DNA from: Scytonema tolypothrichoides VB-61278
GTDB lineage: Bacteria; Cyanobacteriota; Cyanobacteriia; Cyanobacteriales; Nostocaceae
Reading direction: 5' to 3'
Assembly: GCF_000828085.3 (NCBI RefSeq)
Contig: NZ_JXCA02000001.1
Span: 782,742-846,741, forward strand
Length of the DNA stretch: 64,000 nt
Positions within the stretch are counted from its first letter, which is position 1, and each line of letters opens with the position of its first letter. This document shows, one piece after another, positions 30,180 through 38,904 of this stretch. A program made the translations under genes and the position numbers. Below the pieces are notes generated by a model that saw only the letters and a list, made by a program, of their open reading frames with translations, did not search any database and was not told the origin of the DNA.

Positions 30180-31112
30180 TTATTTAAATTTTATATCAAT
30201 GTTTTACAAGAAAAAATAAAGAAAAATCAAAACAATAAGCTTGCTCCATGTTCCTATTAAATAACGTTCCGAAAAAACCTATAGAATAATTATCATGAAA
30301 AATTTGCTTGTCTGGGCTTAATGAGAATTTCTCCGAGAAGAGAAGACTCAAGAAAAATTTTTCAATGACGATGAAATCAATTTTATGATCACAAGTCAAG
30401 TCAGTTTGTAAAAATATATATTATCCGATGTAGATGACTTTTTGTGAATCATGAACCATTCTAAATCTAATCACAAAGGCTTCATCTTAAAATGAAGTAC
30501 CTCTACTTCAAAGTATCTGAACATCATCATGACAGCGAAGACTAATTTTTTTAGGTGATGGCAAAGATTTTTTCTGATTTTGTAGTCACAAAACCAGAAA
30601 AGGAATCTCTGTGTTGTCTAAACCAAAAACCACTGAATATACTTGTTTTAGTTTAATCTAATCTATATCTGCTTGAAAACTTGCAGCTAATACCAAGTCC
30701 CAATTCCCAAGATAACAAGTCAATTGCGTATGGGCAAAGCGTGCCACAAGTATAAGCTAATGGTATCCCCTAATCGCAAAGTGTACCGCTGTTCCATACG
30801 CGTTGCAAGAGGGTGTCCGTAAGGACTCATACCGTTTCACTTTAAGGTTGATACAATTAGACAAGAGAGGAGCTTCAGGAGCTTAAGGAGTAGGTGAGAA
30901 AAGATTTGTATCAGCAATTTCGTGAAATGGTATCAGAAATTCAGCAATCTTCTCTAATCACAAACTACTACAACAAAACGCAACTTGGTATGACCTAGAT
31001 TACAGAATATCCTGACTTTTTGTGACAATGAGCGACAGAAAAATTCCTATCAAAAGCCAGGAGACTCTCAAAAGTCATCACCCAAACTTGATATTATCCG
31101 AACCGTATTCGA
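30180..31112. other. Long AT-rich intergenic region without a recognised gene
   Basis: About 930 bases between the sensor kinase start and a repeat cluster. Short frames are present but none reaches convincing coding character. Near 30745-30835 the wording GCAAAGCGTGCC, CCATACGCGTTGC and GTGTCCGTAAGGAC looks like eroded interspersed repeat. I see no tRNA or known riboswitch. Confidence 0.5.
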
Positions 31113-31179
31113 TCAAGAATGATGAAGAACAATGAAGAAGATCAACAGACAGTGCACCAATTGCGTTATTGCAATTTTT

Positions 31180-31450
31180 GTAAGGGAGCCAGTGCGTTGG
31201 AGAGCCAGTACTTGATGAGGGTCTCCCTCACGCTTGTTCTGGTGAGACAGCGCTGCAGGAGGGTCTCCCGACCTAGGCGACTGCGAACCCGAAGGGCGTC
31301 CGGGTTTCACAGGCTTAGACGCCGGAGGCGGCTTCCCGCTTTCTTAGCATCTGGCGTTGGGCACTGCCTACTGTTCGCTCAAAACCTTATTTTTTACGTT
31401 GTTGGCAGTGCCATGCCCTATGCCTACGGCCCGAGGCTCGACCTAACAGG
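31180..31450. repeat. Cluster of interspersed GC-rich repeats downstream of the LOG-family gene
   Basis: The block is much richer in GC than its surroundings and is made of dispersed-repeat wording: GGAGCCAGTGCGTTG at 31187 (also near 42472), GGGTCTCCCGACCTAGG at 31261, and the arms GGCACTGCC (about 31358) and GGCAGTGCC (about 31405). It forces open a 142-codon frame on the plus strand that I do not regard as a gene. It ends against the 3' end of the LOG-family gene. Confidence 0.65.
31261..31296. repeat. Dispersed 36-bp repeat, inverted copy
   Basis: GGGTCTCCCGACCTAGGCGA continues to GCGAACCCGAAGGG, the reverse complement of the copies at 37804 and 51601. Confidence 0.65.
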
Positions 31451-32527
31451 CTACTTCCTTTCTGGATGCGCCTTTTCTTCTGCTGAAGGAGTCCCCATGC
31501 GGTTAATCACTGCGATGAGTTGGTACAACCGCCCTAAATCTCTTTGATTAAAGTACAAAAGGAGGCGGGGTAGCGAAAACGTCTCATCTTGAGCCTCTTG
31601 TGGTAAAGCCTGACTTTTTTCAATGTGTCCTGTCACAAGAATGTCGTTGAAATCAGCGTTGAGTTGTTCTACCTCAGCATCGGATAACTCTGCTTTGAGA
31701 CGGATAACTAGGCGATCGCCTACATAACGGCTAGAGTGATATACTTGGTAAAAACTGGTAATAGCATTGCAAGCCACATCCAAGTTGTCCGTCACCGTGT
31801 ATAGGCTGGGGTCATCAGGACTAACCAGACCTTTCTGCACCAGTTGCTTGTCAATATATTCGCTCCAAGACCGCCAATAATCGCCTCCAGGGTGGTCAAT
31901 TAAAACCAAAGGTATTGGACCAAATTTACCTGTCTGGCTTAATGTCATGCACTCAAAAGCTTCGTCTTGGGTGCCAAAACCACCTGGAAACAAAGCTATA
32001 GCATCACTCTCCTTGAGGAGAAACAGCTTCCGGGTGAAGAAATACTTAAAGTGAATCAGCTTAGGATCTCCCTCAATAATCGGGTTTGCCTGTTGTTCAA
32101 AAGGAAGCTGAATGTTTAAGCCAAAAGAGTTTTCCCGTCCAGCACCTTCGTTACCTGCTTGCATAATTCCGCCGCCACCACCTGTCATAACCATAAATCC
32201 CAATCGACAGACATAGCGAGCAAATTCGTACGCCATGCGATATTCTGGTGTTTGTGCTGATAAGCGAGCCGAACCAAAAATAGTGACTTTACGAACATGT
32301 CGGTAAGCATAAAACAGCTGGAAACCCCGTTCCATGTCTGTTAAAGCAGACGACAATATCTTCCAATCGAGGCGCTCAATTTCTTCACTCTTGTAAGCCA
32401 GACGCACTATAGTCGCTAGTGCCTGTATAATGTACTGCCGATGTTTTGACATCGGTAAGTCTTCAAATAATTTAGCGATATCCGCTTGAAGAGACTCTAA
32501 TGTGTCAAACGACGCAGATGAGGTCAT
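31451..32527 (-). CDS. LOG-family protein (TIGR00730-like)
   Basis: The protein has the PGGxGTxxE motif FPGGFGTQDEAFE and the dinucleotide-like GGGGGIMQAGNEGAGRENSFG, which define the LOG family (often mis-annotated as lysine decarboxylase). Many members hydrolyse cytokinin or nucleoside monophosphates to release the base. This one is longer (358 residues) than the short LOG type, with an added N-terminal helical part (residues 1-90) and C-terminal part. The frame is open from a TTG at 32542, but the ATG at 32527 (MTSSASFDTLESLQ) fits better, with AGAAG upstream. Its last codons touch the interspersed repeat cluster. Confidence 0.85.
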   Translation of the reverse strand: MTSSASFDTLESLQADIAKLFEDLPMSKHRQYIIQALATIVRLAYKSEEIERLDWKILSSALTDMERGFQLFYAYRHVRKVTIFGSARLSAQTPEYRMAYEFARYVCRLGFMVMTGGGGGIMQAGNEGAGRENSFGLNIQLPFEQQANPIIEGDPKLIHFKYFFTRKLFLLKESDAIALFPGGFGTQDEAFECMTLSQTGKFGPIPLVLIDHPGGDYWRSWSEYIDKQLVQKGLVSPDDPSLYTVTDNLDVACNAITSFYQVYHSSRYVGDRLVIRLKAELSDAEVEQLNADFNDILVTGHIEKSQALPQEAQDETFSLPRLLLYFNQRDLGRLYQLIAVINRMGTPSAEEKAHPERK

Positions 32528-32956
32528 GAGAACTTCTGCCAAAATGGCATTACATTTTATCTAAATTTAATGTGGAATGATAAATCGTTACGTGGAGTGC
32601 AAAGTCTAAAGTTTTTTGACTATTGACTTTTAGATATTTTTTCACTACAAAAAGCACCTTTGGTAAAGATAATCCAAGGCGCTGCCGACAGTTATCGTCG
32701 CCAACCTATCTTGATCAGAGGAAACAGTTTGTTTGGTGGTTGTGTTTGCAACACACGCAGCAAACTACATCCCTACAAGAATTTAACATTTATTTTATAA
32801 ATAACTGCTGACAACAGAGAAGCTCGCTAAACATTGGCTGAACCAAAAAGTTCATAAATTTATGGAGAGGCGATTGTCGCCCCTCCACTGTTTACCAATC
32901 TTTAGCGAATGCCCTTTGAAATCAAATACTCTGCAGCAGTTTTCCGGTGGTTGTAT

Positions 32957-33280
32957 TTAAAGATATTTTTCCAAAGTGTTAGATAGTGTAGTTTTCGGCA
33001 CGGCACCGACCACCATATCAACTTTTTGCCCATTTTTAAAAATCATTAATGTGGGAATGCTGCGAATGCCATACTGGCTGGCAACATTCGGATTTTCATC
33101 GGTATTAAGTTTCACTACCTTAACTTGGTCTTTGTACTGGTCAGCAATTTCATTGACAACAGGGCCAACCATCCGGCAAGGTCCGCACCAGGGTGCCCAA
33201 AAGTCAACTAAAACAGGAATTGCGCTATCCAATACTTCCTGTTTAAAGGTAGAGTCTGTAACTTGTTCGGCTTCTGACAT
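32957..33280 (-). CDS. trxA: Thioredoxin
   Basis: A 107-residue thioredoxin with the active site [14 protein letters not shown], the cis-proline loop [10 protein letters not shown] and [15 protein letters not shown]. It reduces disulfides in target enzymes using electrons from thioredoxin reductases. The frame stays open upstream to 33379, but the ATG at 33280 ([12 protein letters not shown]) gives the standard length. It is downstream of guaB3 on the same strand but separated by 579 bases with a strong hairpin, so it probably has its own promoter. Confidence 0.95.
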   Translation of the reverse strand: MSEAEQVTDSTFKQEVLDSAIPVLVDFWAPWCGPCRMVGPVVNEIADQYKDQVKVVKLNTDENPNVASQYGIRSIPTLMIFKNGQKVDMVVGAVPKTTLSNTLEKYL

Positions 33281-33389
33281 GCCTATAAACCTTCGACTAT
33301 TAATATGTTTGACTTTGCTGAAAATTCTACCACAGCAAAAACCACTGCTTTGCAGTGGTACACAGACTTTATATGGCAATTGATGTGAT

Positions 33390-33450
33390 TCAAAAATAAT
33401 TTAATTATTAAGGAACCGCCCGAAGCTTGTCCGGGCGGAGTGTGGTGTGA
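33390..33450. repeat. Inverted repeat upstream of trxA
   Basis: CCGCCCG at 33417-33423 pairs with CGGGCGG at 33432-33438, with an eight-base loop. It lies about 150 bases upstream of the trxA start. It could terminate a transcript coming from guaB3 or be a palindromic repeat. Confidence 0.5.
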
Positions 33451-33547
33451 GGAGTGAACGGAAACATGCGTCTCCGCTATCTCTATTCTAGGCGACATAT
33501 GCGATTTTTCCAGTAAGAGTTTAAGAGTCGGGAAAAATTTCATTAAC

Positions 33548-33602
33548 TTATCCCCCAGCTGTAATAGTATCACTCCTGTTGACTATTACAGCTGGGGGAT
33601 AA
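33548..33602. terminator. Perfect 21-bp inverted repeat between guaB3 and trxA
   Basis: The arms 33548-33568 and 33582-33602 are exact reverse complements over 21 bases and enclose a 13-base loop. The core is CCCCCAGCTGTAATAGT. Read leftwards from guaB3 it would form a very stable hairpin but is followed by AT-rich sequence rather than a clean T-run. It may be a terminator, an RNA processing site or a palindromic mobile repeat. Confidence 0.6.
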
Positions 33603-33855
33603 AGAGTCATTAGTTGCCACCGCTATGGAGGCGTTAAGCGTAGGTCTGGGTCCTTTGAGTGCCGCCCCTGTTAGGGGCTAGGAATCACAATTGTGTCTTC
33701 AAACTTCTCTAAGGGTAACGACTACCAAGCATTGCTTCACCAAGGGCGCAGTGAGTCCTCAAGTCGGAAAACCATGCATAGCAGTCGCCTACCTTCCGGT
33801 TACGTTCCTGCATAGCGCTGGGGACTTTTGACAGAACGCGCCCGCAGTACTCTCA
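33603..33855. other. Repeat-like, possibly structured stretch after guaB3
   Basis: This 250-base stretch is richer in GC than its flanks and has many small complementary arms, for example GCCCCTGTTAGGGGC at 33664-33678. Part of its wording (CCGCTATGGAGGCGTTAAGCG near 33620 read in pieces, CATAGCAGTCGCCTACC) recalls interspersed repeats of Nostocales. It contains no open frame of note. A noncoding RNA read leftwards cannot be excluded but I recognise none. Confidence 0.4.
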
Positions 33856-33859
33856 CCCT

Positions 33860-35023
33860 TCATTTACCCATACCTAATTGTTGTGCTTTTTGATAAACTT
33901 TACCTTCGGTTAACAAAGAAGGAGCAATCACAACTTCCACTTGTTGCATTTCTTTAATATTTTTTGCTCCCAAAGTGCCCATACTTGTTTTCAAGGCTCC
34001 CAAAAGATTATGAGTCCCATCATCAAGTTGTGCTGGTCCAGTGAGGATTTGCTCTAGGGTGCCAGTGGTGCTGACACGAATGCGCGTGCCACGTGGCAAG
34101 ACTGGACTGGGAGTTGCCATTCCCCAATGATATCCCCGTCCGGGAGCTTCAGCAGCTCTGGCAAAGGGGGAACCAATCATCACTCCATCTGCACCACAAG
34201 CAATGCACTTACAAATGTCACCACCGGTGATTAAACCCCCATCAGCAATCACAGGAATGTATTTGCCAGTTTCTTGATAATAATCATCTCGTGCTGCTGC
34301 ACAGTCAGCGACTGCCGTTGCTTGTGGTACACCAACACCCAGCACACCACGAGAAGTACATGCTGCACCAGGACCAATCCCCACCAGTACGCCTGCTGCG
34401 CCTGCTTTCATCAAATTGAGAGTCACTTCATAAGTCACGCAATTTCCTAATACCACAGGTATGGGCATTTCTTGACAAAATTTTGCCAAATCGAGTGGTA
34501 CAACAGATTCTGGAGAAAGGTGTGCAGTAGAAACTACAGTTGCTTGTATAAAAAATAAATCTGCGCCAGCTTTTGCCACCACAGAACCAAATTTGCTTGC
34601 TCCTACGGGAGTCGCACTCACGGCGGCAATACCACCAAGTTGTTTAATTTCTCTGATTCGTTGTTCAATTAATTCTGCTTTTATCGGTTCAGCATAAAGT
34701 TCTTGCATCAAGGGAACAAATTCTTCTTTCCCGACAGAGGCAATACGATCTAAAATTGGCTCTGGATTTGCATAGCGAGTGTAAATTCCTTCTAAGTTCA
34801 AAACACCCAATGCTCCTAGCTGTGACAAAAGCACAGCCATACGGACATCTACTACGCTATCCATCGCGCTGGCAATAATTGGGATTTTGCGCTCAATATT
34901 GCCGATACGCCACTGAGTGTCTGCCAAACTTGGATCGAGTGTTCTATTACCGGGTACGAGAGCAATTTCATCTATGCCGTAGGCCCTGCGAGCTGTTTTT
35001 CCCCGCCCAATTTGAATATCCAC
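33860..35023 (-). CDS. GuaB3-type IMP dehydrogenase/GMP reductase family protein
   Basis: The protein has the family TIM barrel with [39 protein letters not shown] (catalytic Cys loop, CTSRG) and [33 protein letters not shown], but lacks CBS domains. It belongs to the GuaB3 group, typically 387 residues, found in cyanobacteria and actinobacteria; a GMP reductase activity has been reported for a cyanobacterial member. The frame is open to an ATG at 35092, but a GTG at 35023 ([19 protein letters not shown]) gives exactly 387 residues and has GGAG upstream, so I prefer it. It catalyses interconversion in guanine nucleotide metabolism. Confidence 0.88.
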   Translation of the reverse strand: MDIQIGRGKTARRAYGIDEIALVPGNRTLDPSLADTQWRIGNIERKIPIIASAMDSVVDVRMAVLLSQLGALGVLNLEGIYTRYANPEPILDRIASVGKEEFVPLMQELYAEPIKAELIEQRIREIKQLGGIAAVSATPVGASKFGSVVAKAGADLFFIQATVVSTAHLSPESVVPLDLAKFCQEMPIPVVLGNCVTYEVTLNLMKAGAAGVLVGIGPGAACTSRGVLGVGVPQATAVADCAAARDDYYQETGKYIPVIADGGLITGGDICKCIACGADGVMIGSPFARAAEAPGRGYHWGMATPSPVLPRGTRIRVSTTGTLEQILTGPAQLDDGTHNLLGALKTSMGTLGAKNIKEMQQVEVVIAPSLLTEGKVYQKAQQLGMGK

Positions 35024-35175
35024 GCTTGATGCTCCCAAATCTGTTTTAGATAGGGTATCAAAATTATGGGAGGATTTGCAGGGGTTTTCCAAAGGTCATT
35101 AATCTAGAAAGGTTATGCAGCTTAGAGAAAAGAATTGTTACAATAATTTTAGAATCCATGTCAGATTAGCAGTCC

Positions 35176-37677
35176 TTGATCCAATCTGAAACTCTAGAAT
35201 TACTTGAATGGTCACGCCTGTGCCAGCATTTGTCTACCTTCGCGGCAACAAAGCTGGGGACTATCGCTGCACGCCATCTACAAATTCCTGCGTCGCAAGC
35301 CCAAAGTGAGCAGTTATTAGCGCAAACAAAAGAAGTCTACGAACTGGAAAGCCGCCTTGGTACGGGACTTTCGTTTGATGGAATCCAAGATATTGGTGAT
35401 TCCCTTGAACGCGCCGAACTGCAAGGAATTTTGCAGGGAGATGAATTGTTGGCGATCGCCACCACTCTTGCTGGCACCAGAAATGTACGTCGTGTGATCG
35501 ACAAACACCCAGATTTAACAGTACTCAATGATTTAGTTACCGATTTACGGACTTATCCAGAATTAGAACAAGAAATTCACAGATGTATAGACGAAAGGGG
35601 CCAAGTCACTGACCGCGCCAGCCAAAAACTTGGTGAAATTCGCACGAACTTACGGCAATTACGCAGTCAAATTAGCCAAAAACTGCAAAATATTTTACAG
35701 GTAAAAGCGAATGCCGTCCAAGAACAGATCATTACTCAAAGGGGCGATCGCTTTGTTATTCCCGTAAAAGCGCCTCAAAAAGACGCCATACCAGGCATTG
35801 TCCACGATACTTCTACCAGCGGTGCAACGTTGTATGTGGAACCAAATTCTATCGTCCCAATGGGAAACCAGTTGCGGCAGTTGCTCAGAAGAGAGCAAAT
35901 AGAAGAAGAAGCAATCCGTCGTACATTAACAGAGCAAGTCGCTGCTGTCAAGCCAGATTTGGAACAGTTGTTAGCAATTGTGACAACCTTGGATTTGGCA
36001 TTGGCAAAAGCGCGTTATAGCTTGTGGCTAAAAGCAAATCCTCCACGCTTTATTAACCGAGACGAAAACGAAAGCATTACCTTGCGGAAGTTACGTCATC
36101 CACTTTTGGAGTGGCAGCATTACCACGAGCAAGGACATTCTGTCGTTCCCGTTGATTTGATCATTCAGCCGCAAATACGAGTCGTCACAATTACTGGACC
36201 AAATACTGGCGGAAAAACTGTGAGTTTGAAAACCCTGGGTTTGGCAGCATTGATGGCGAAAGTAGGCTTATTTGTGCCTGCACGCGAACCAGTGGAATTG
36301 CCGTGGTTTGACAAGGTGCTGGCAGATATCGGTGATGAACAGTCGCTACAGCAAAACTTATCCACTTTTTCTGGTCACATCCGCCGCATTAGTCGGATTT
36401 TGTCAGCGCTAGACGAGGACAAGGAAGCAGAGAAAGCAGAGGAAGCAGGGGAAGCAGGGGAAGCAGGGGAAGCAGGGGAAGAAAAAACTATCCCATCCCC
36501 CGATTCTTCTGTCCCCCCGTCTTCCTTAATCCTCCTCGACGAAGTGGGTGCAGGAACAGACCCCGTTGAAGGAAGTGCTTTGGCAATATCGCTCCTACAA
36601 TATCTCGCAGACCATGCTCTGTTGACAATTGCGACCACTCACTTTGGTGAACTCAAAGCGCTGAAATACGAAGATGAGCGATTTGAAAATGCCTCTGTAG
36701 AATTTGACGAAAGTACCCTTTCACCAACTTACCGTCTCCTTTGGGGAATTCCTGGACGTTCCAACGCCTTAACAATTGCCCGTCGCTTGGGGTTGAAATC
36801 AGAAGTTGTGGAAAGTGCGAAAACGCAACTGGGAGGAGCAACAGATGACGTGAATCAGGTTATTGCTGGGTTGGAAGCGCAACGCCGCCGTCAGGAAACT
36901 AAAGCGGAACAAGCACAGGATTTGTTACAGCAAGCTGAGCGTTTATACAAAGAAGTATCCGAAAAAGCCACAGCATTGCAGGAAAGAGAACGTGCTTTGC
37001 GTGTCTCCCAGGAGGTAGCAGTACAGCAAGCGATAGCCCTTGCTAAAGGCGAAATAGCTCAAGTGATTCGCCGCTTGCAACAAGGTAAACCAACAGCACA
37101 AGATGCTCAAAGCGCAACAAAAGCTTTAGGGGAAATAGCAGATAAATTTATACCAGAACCTCCTCCGAAACCAAAAGTGGGATTTCTTCCCAAAGTGGGC
37201 GATCGCATCCGCATACCCAAACTCGGGCAAACAGCGGAAGTTTTAACCGCCCCTGATGAAGATAGGGAGTTGACTGTCCGCTTTGGAATCATGAAGATGA
37301 CGGTGAAGCTAGAAGATGTAGAATCTTTAGATGGTCAAAAACCTGAACCAAGCGTTAAGGAACCCAAGAGCCAAAGAGCCGAGGAATCGAGGAGCAAAGG
37401 AGAGTCAAAAATCACAACCTTGACAGAAACTCCTGCAATTCGCACGTCTAAAAATACGGTAGATATACGCGGGCGTAGGGTACCGGATGCGGAAATCATT
37501 TTAGACAAAGCAATTTCGGAAGCCACAGGACCAATATGGATTATTCATGGACATGGCACGGGTAAGCTACGCCAAGGAGTTCACGCCTTCTTAAAGCAGC
37601 ACCCCAGAGTCAGCCGTTATGAACCAGCAGAACAAGCTGATGGCGGTAGTGGCGTGACAATTGCTTACATTGGTTAA
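35176..37677 (+). CDS. mutS2: MutS2 family endonuclease/ATPase
   Basis: The 833-residue protein is MutS2: core helices (1-330), ATPase with Walker A TGPNTGGKTVSLKTLG and Walker B LILLDEVGAGTDPVEGSALA, a coiled clamp region (about 520-640) and a C-terminal Smr nuclease domain (NTVDIRGRRVPDAEIIL, HGHGTGKLRQGV). MutS2 acts on recombination intermediates and, in some bacteria, on collided ribosomes. The start is TTG at 35176, which matches the family N-terminus MIQSETLELLEW. An acidic Glu/Ala/Gly insert from a 9-base tandem repeat lies between the Walker A and Walker B motifs (about residues 415-437). Confidence 0.93.
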   Translation: MIQSETLELLEWSRLCQHLSTFAATKLGTIAARHLQIPASQAQSEQLLAQTKEVYELESRLGTGLSFDGIQDIGDSLERAELQGILQGDELLAIATTLAGTRNVRRVIDKHPDLTVLNDLVTDLRTYPELEQEIHRCIDERGQVTDRASQKLGEIRTNLRQLRSQISQKLQNILQVKANAVQEQIITQRGDRFVIPVKAPQKDAIPGIVHDTSTSGATLYVEPNSIVPMGNQLRQLLRREQIEEEAIRRTLTEQVAAVKPDLEQLLAIVTTLDLALAKARYSLWLKANPPRFINRDENESITLRKLRHPLLEWQHYHEQGHSVVPVDLIIQPQIRVVTITGPNTGGKTVSLKTLGLAALMAKVGLFVPAREPVELPWFDKVLADIGDEQSLQQNLSTFSGHIRRISRILSALDEDKEAEKAEEAGEAGEAGEAGEEKTIPSPDSSVPPSSLILLDEVGAGTDPVEGSALAISLLQYLADHALLTIATTHFGELKALKYEDERFENASVEFDESTLSPTYRLLWGIPGRSNALTIARRLGLKSEVVESAKTQLGGATDDVNQVIAGLEAQRRRQETKAEQAQDLLQQAERLYKEVSEKATALQERERALRVSQEVAVQQAIALAKGEIAQVIRRLQQGKPTAQDAQSATKALGEIADKFIPEPPPKPKVGFLPKVGDRIRIPKLGQTAEVLTAPDEDRELTVRFGIMKMTVKLEDVESLDGQKPEPSVKEPKSQRAEESRSKGESKITTLTETPAIRTSKNTVDIRGRRVPDAEIILDKAISEATGPIWIIHGHGTGKLRQGVHAFLKQHPRVSRYEPAEQADGGSGVTIAYIG
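36424..36486 (+). repeat. In-frame 9-bp tandem repeat (GAAGCAGGG) inside mutS2
   Basis: Four perfect GAAGCAGGG units at 36442-36477 follow two degenerate ones. The period keeps frame and encodes EAG repeats. Slippage would lengthen or shorten an acidic loop between the ATPase motifs without breaking the gene. Confidence 0.85.
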
Positions 37678-38232
37678 AGTTATAGCAGGGAACGCTTAAC
37701 AGGGACAGAGAATAGGCTTGATGGTCTGGTGGTGTCCGTATTTTCTCATTAATTCATGTCCTAATTTACCTGGCAATTGCAATAAAATTAGAAAACACAG
37801 AAACCCCTTCGGGTTCGCCAGTCGCCTGGCTGTCGGGAAACAAGGACCGCAGCAGGTTGTCGTCACCGGATTTTTTCAAAGTCCGGGTTTTTATTGTAGC
37901 GGTCAGTATAACTAAAATAATCACCACTGAAAAATGAGGCTATTTTGAATAGCAATTGGATACTAGCGATGATTTATGTACAAATATTTATTGTTACTAA
38001 AAAATAAAAAAAGTTATTTGTGTTTGACAGATAAAGCACAATTGATTACGATTATACTTTTTTCAAAACAGTTTTTCATCATAGAGTTAAGACAAAGACC
38101 TCTGCTGTTCACCAAACTAATAGAAGCTGTAGCTCCCGGCTTCGGCTGATAGCGATTGGAAACCAATCTTAACCCTTGAGAGTCTGGTTTCAAAATGGGT
38201 AACAGCAACAGCCCTCACCAGCCTGATCACCT
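37678..38232. other. Intergenic region with a dispersed repeat
   Basis: About 555 bases between mutS2 and the DUF3038 gene. At 37804-37839 lies the dispersed repeat beginning CCCTTCGGGTTCGCCAGTCG (other copies near 31261 and 51601). A hairpin-like TCCGG...CCGG pair follows near 37866-37886. The right part is AT-rich with short direct wording GTAGCTCCCGGCTTCGGC near 38130. I see no gene. Confidence 0.55.
37804..37839. repeat. Dispersed 36-bp repeat, one of three copies
   Basis: The repeat begins CCCTTCGGGTTCGCCAGTCG and ends near GTCGGGAAA. Further copies are at 51601-51634 (plus) and 31261-31296 (minus orientation). All three lie in noncoding DNA and near other repeats. Confidence 0.7.
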
Positions 38233-38838
38233 ATGCTAAAAGTTATGCACTCTGCCGCCGATTCACCCGCACCAACTTCTCAGTGGGAGGATTTAATAAA
38301 GCTTCCAGCGCCAAACTCAGTTCATTGGGATAATATCAAAACTCAGCTGGACTTGGTGCTGTTAGCGTTAGAAACATTGACTGGCATTGGCTCCGAGGCA
38401 ATGCTACAAGCGGCAATTAATCTGAATTTAGAGTCAAGAGTGCCAGACCGTGTAGCGCTATGGCGACTGCGCCAATCAAATCCGCTACGTAAAGGTCAAG
38501 GAGGACGAAAAAAACTAGATGTGGAGGAAGCTAGGGCGCTTGTTCTGATTACTTGTTACCTTGCCAAACAGCACCAAGAATTAATTCGCCGTGCTGTTGG
38601 TCTTTTAGAACAAATGGCGGAAGACAACCGCGAACCTCATCAGGCTGCTTTGCTTGGAGATTATATTGATACTTTCTGCAACACTTATCAAGAGCGGATG
38701 GAGGAAGACGCAACAATCTCCACTAATGAATTAACCCACCTGGGATTAAAACTGCTTATAGATTTACTTTTTTACAGTGGACCTGGTGGACATCGCCGTC
38801 TGTGGTTAGCACTTATCGACCGTTCAACCAAATTCTAG
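38233..38838 (+). CDS. DUF3038 protein
   Basis: This 201-residue soluble, helical protein matches the cyanobacteria-restricted DUF3038 family: LDLVLLALETLTGIGSEAML, VALWRLRQSNPLRKGQGGRK, EEARALVLITCYLAKQHQE and LLIDLLFYSGPGGHRRLWLAL. The function is unknown. It is followed 66 bases later by the DUF4335 gene on the same strand; the two families are commonly neighbours in cyanobacterial genomes, which suggests a shared role. The first ATG (38233) is used here; the next, MHSAADSP at 38245, is possible. Confidence 0.8.
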   Translation: MLKVMHSAADSPAPTSQWEDLIKLPAPNSVHWDNIKTQLDLVLLALETLTGIGSEAMLQAAINLNLESRVPDRVALWRLRQSNPLRKGQGGRKKLDVEEARALVLITCYLAKQHQELIRRAVGLLEQMAEDNREPHQAALLGDYIDTFCNTYQERMEEDATISTNELTHLGLKLLIDLLFYSGPGGHRRLWLALIDRSTKF

Positions 38839-38904
38839 ATTTCAGATTTGAGATTCTCTGATCAAAAATCAAAAATTAAAAATATCCTGCTCGCACTTCC
38901 TGCC

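Noticed and set aside
31119-31547. 142-codon plus-strand frame rich in arginine
   Set aside because: It is made almost wholly of interspersed repeat wording and overlaps the LOG-family gene on the other strand.
33603-33855. RNase P RNA, tmRNA or 6S RNA after guaB3
   Set aside because: None of the conserved core motifs I know for these RNAs could be found on either strand.
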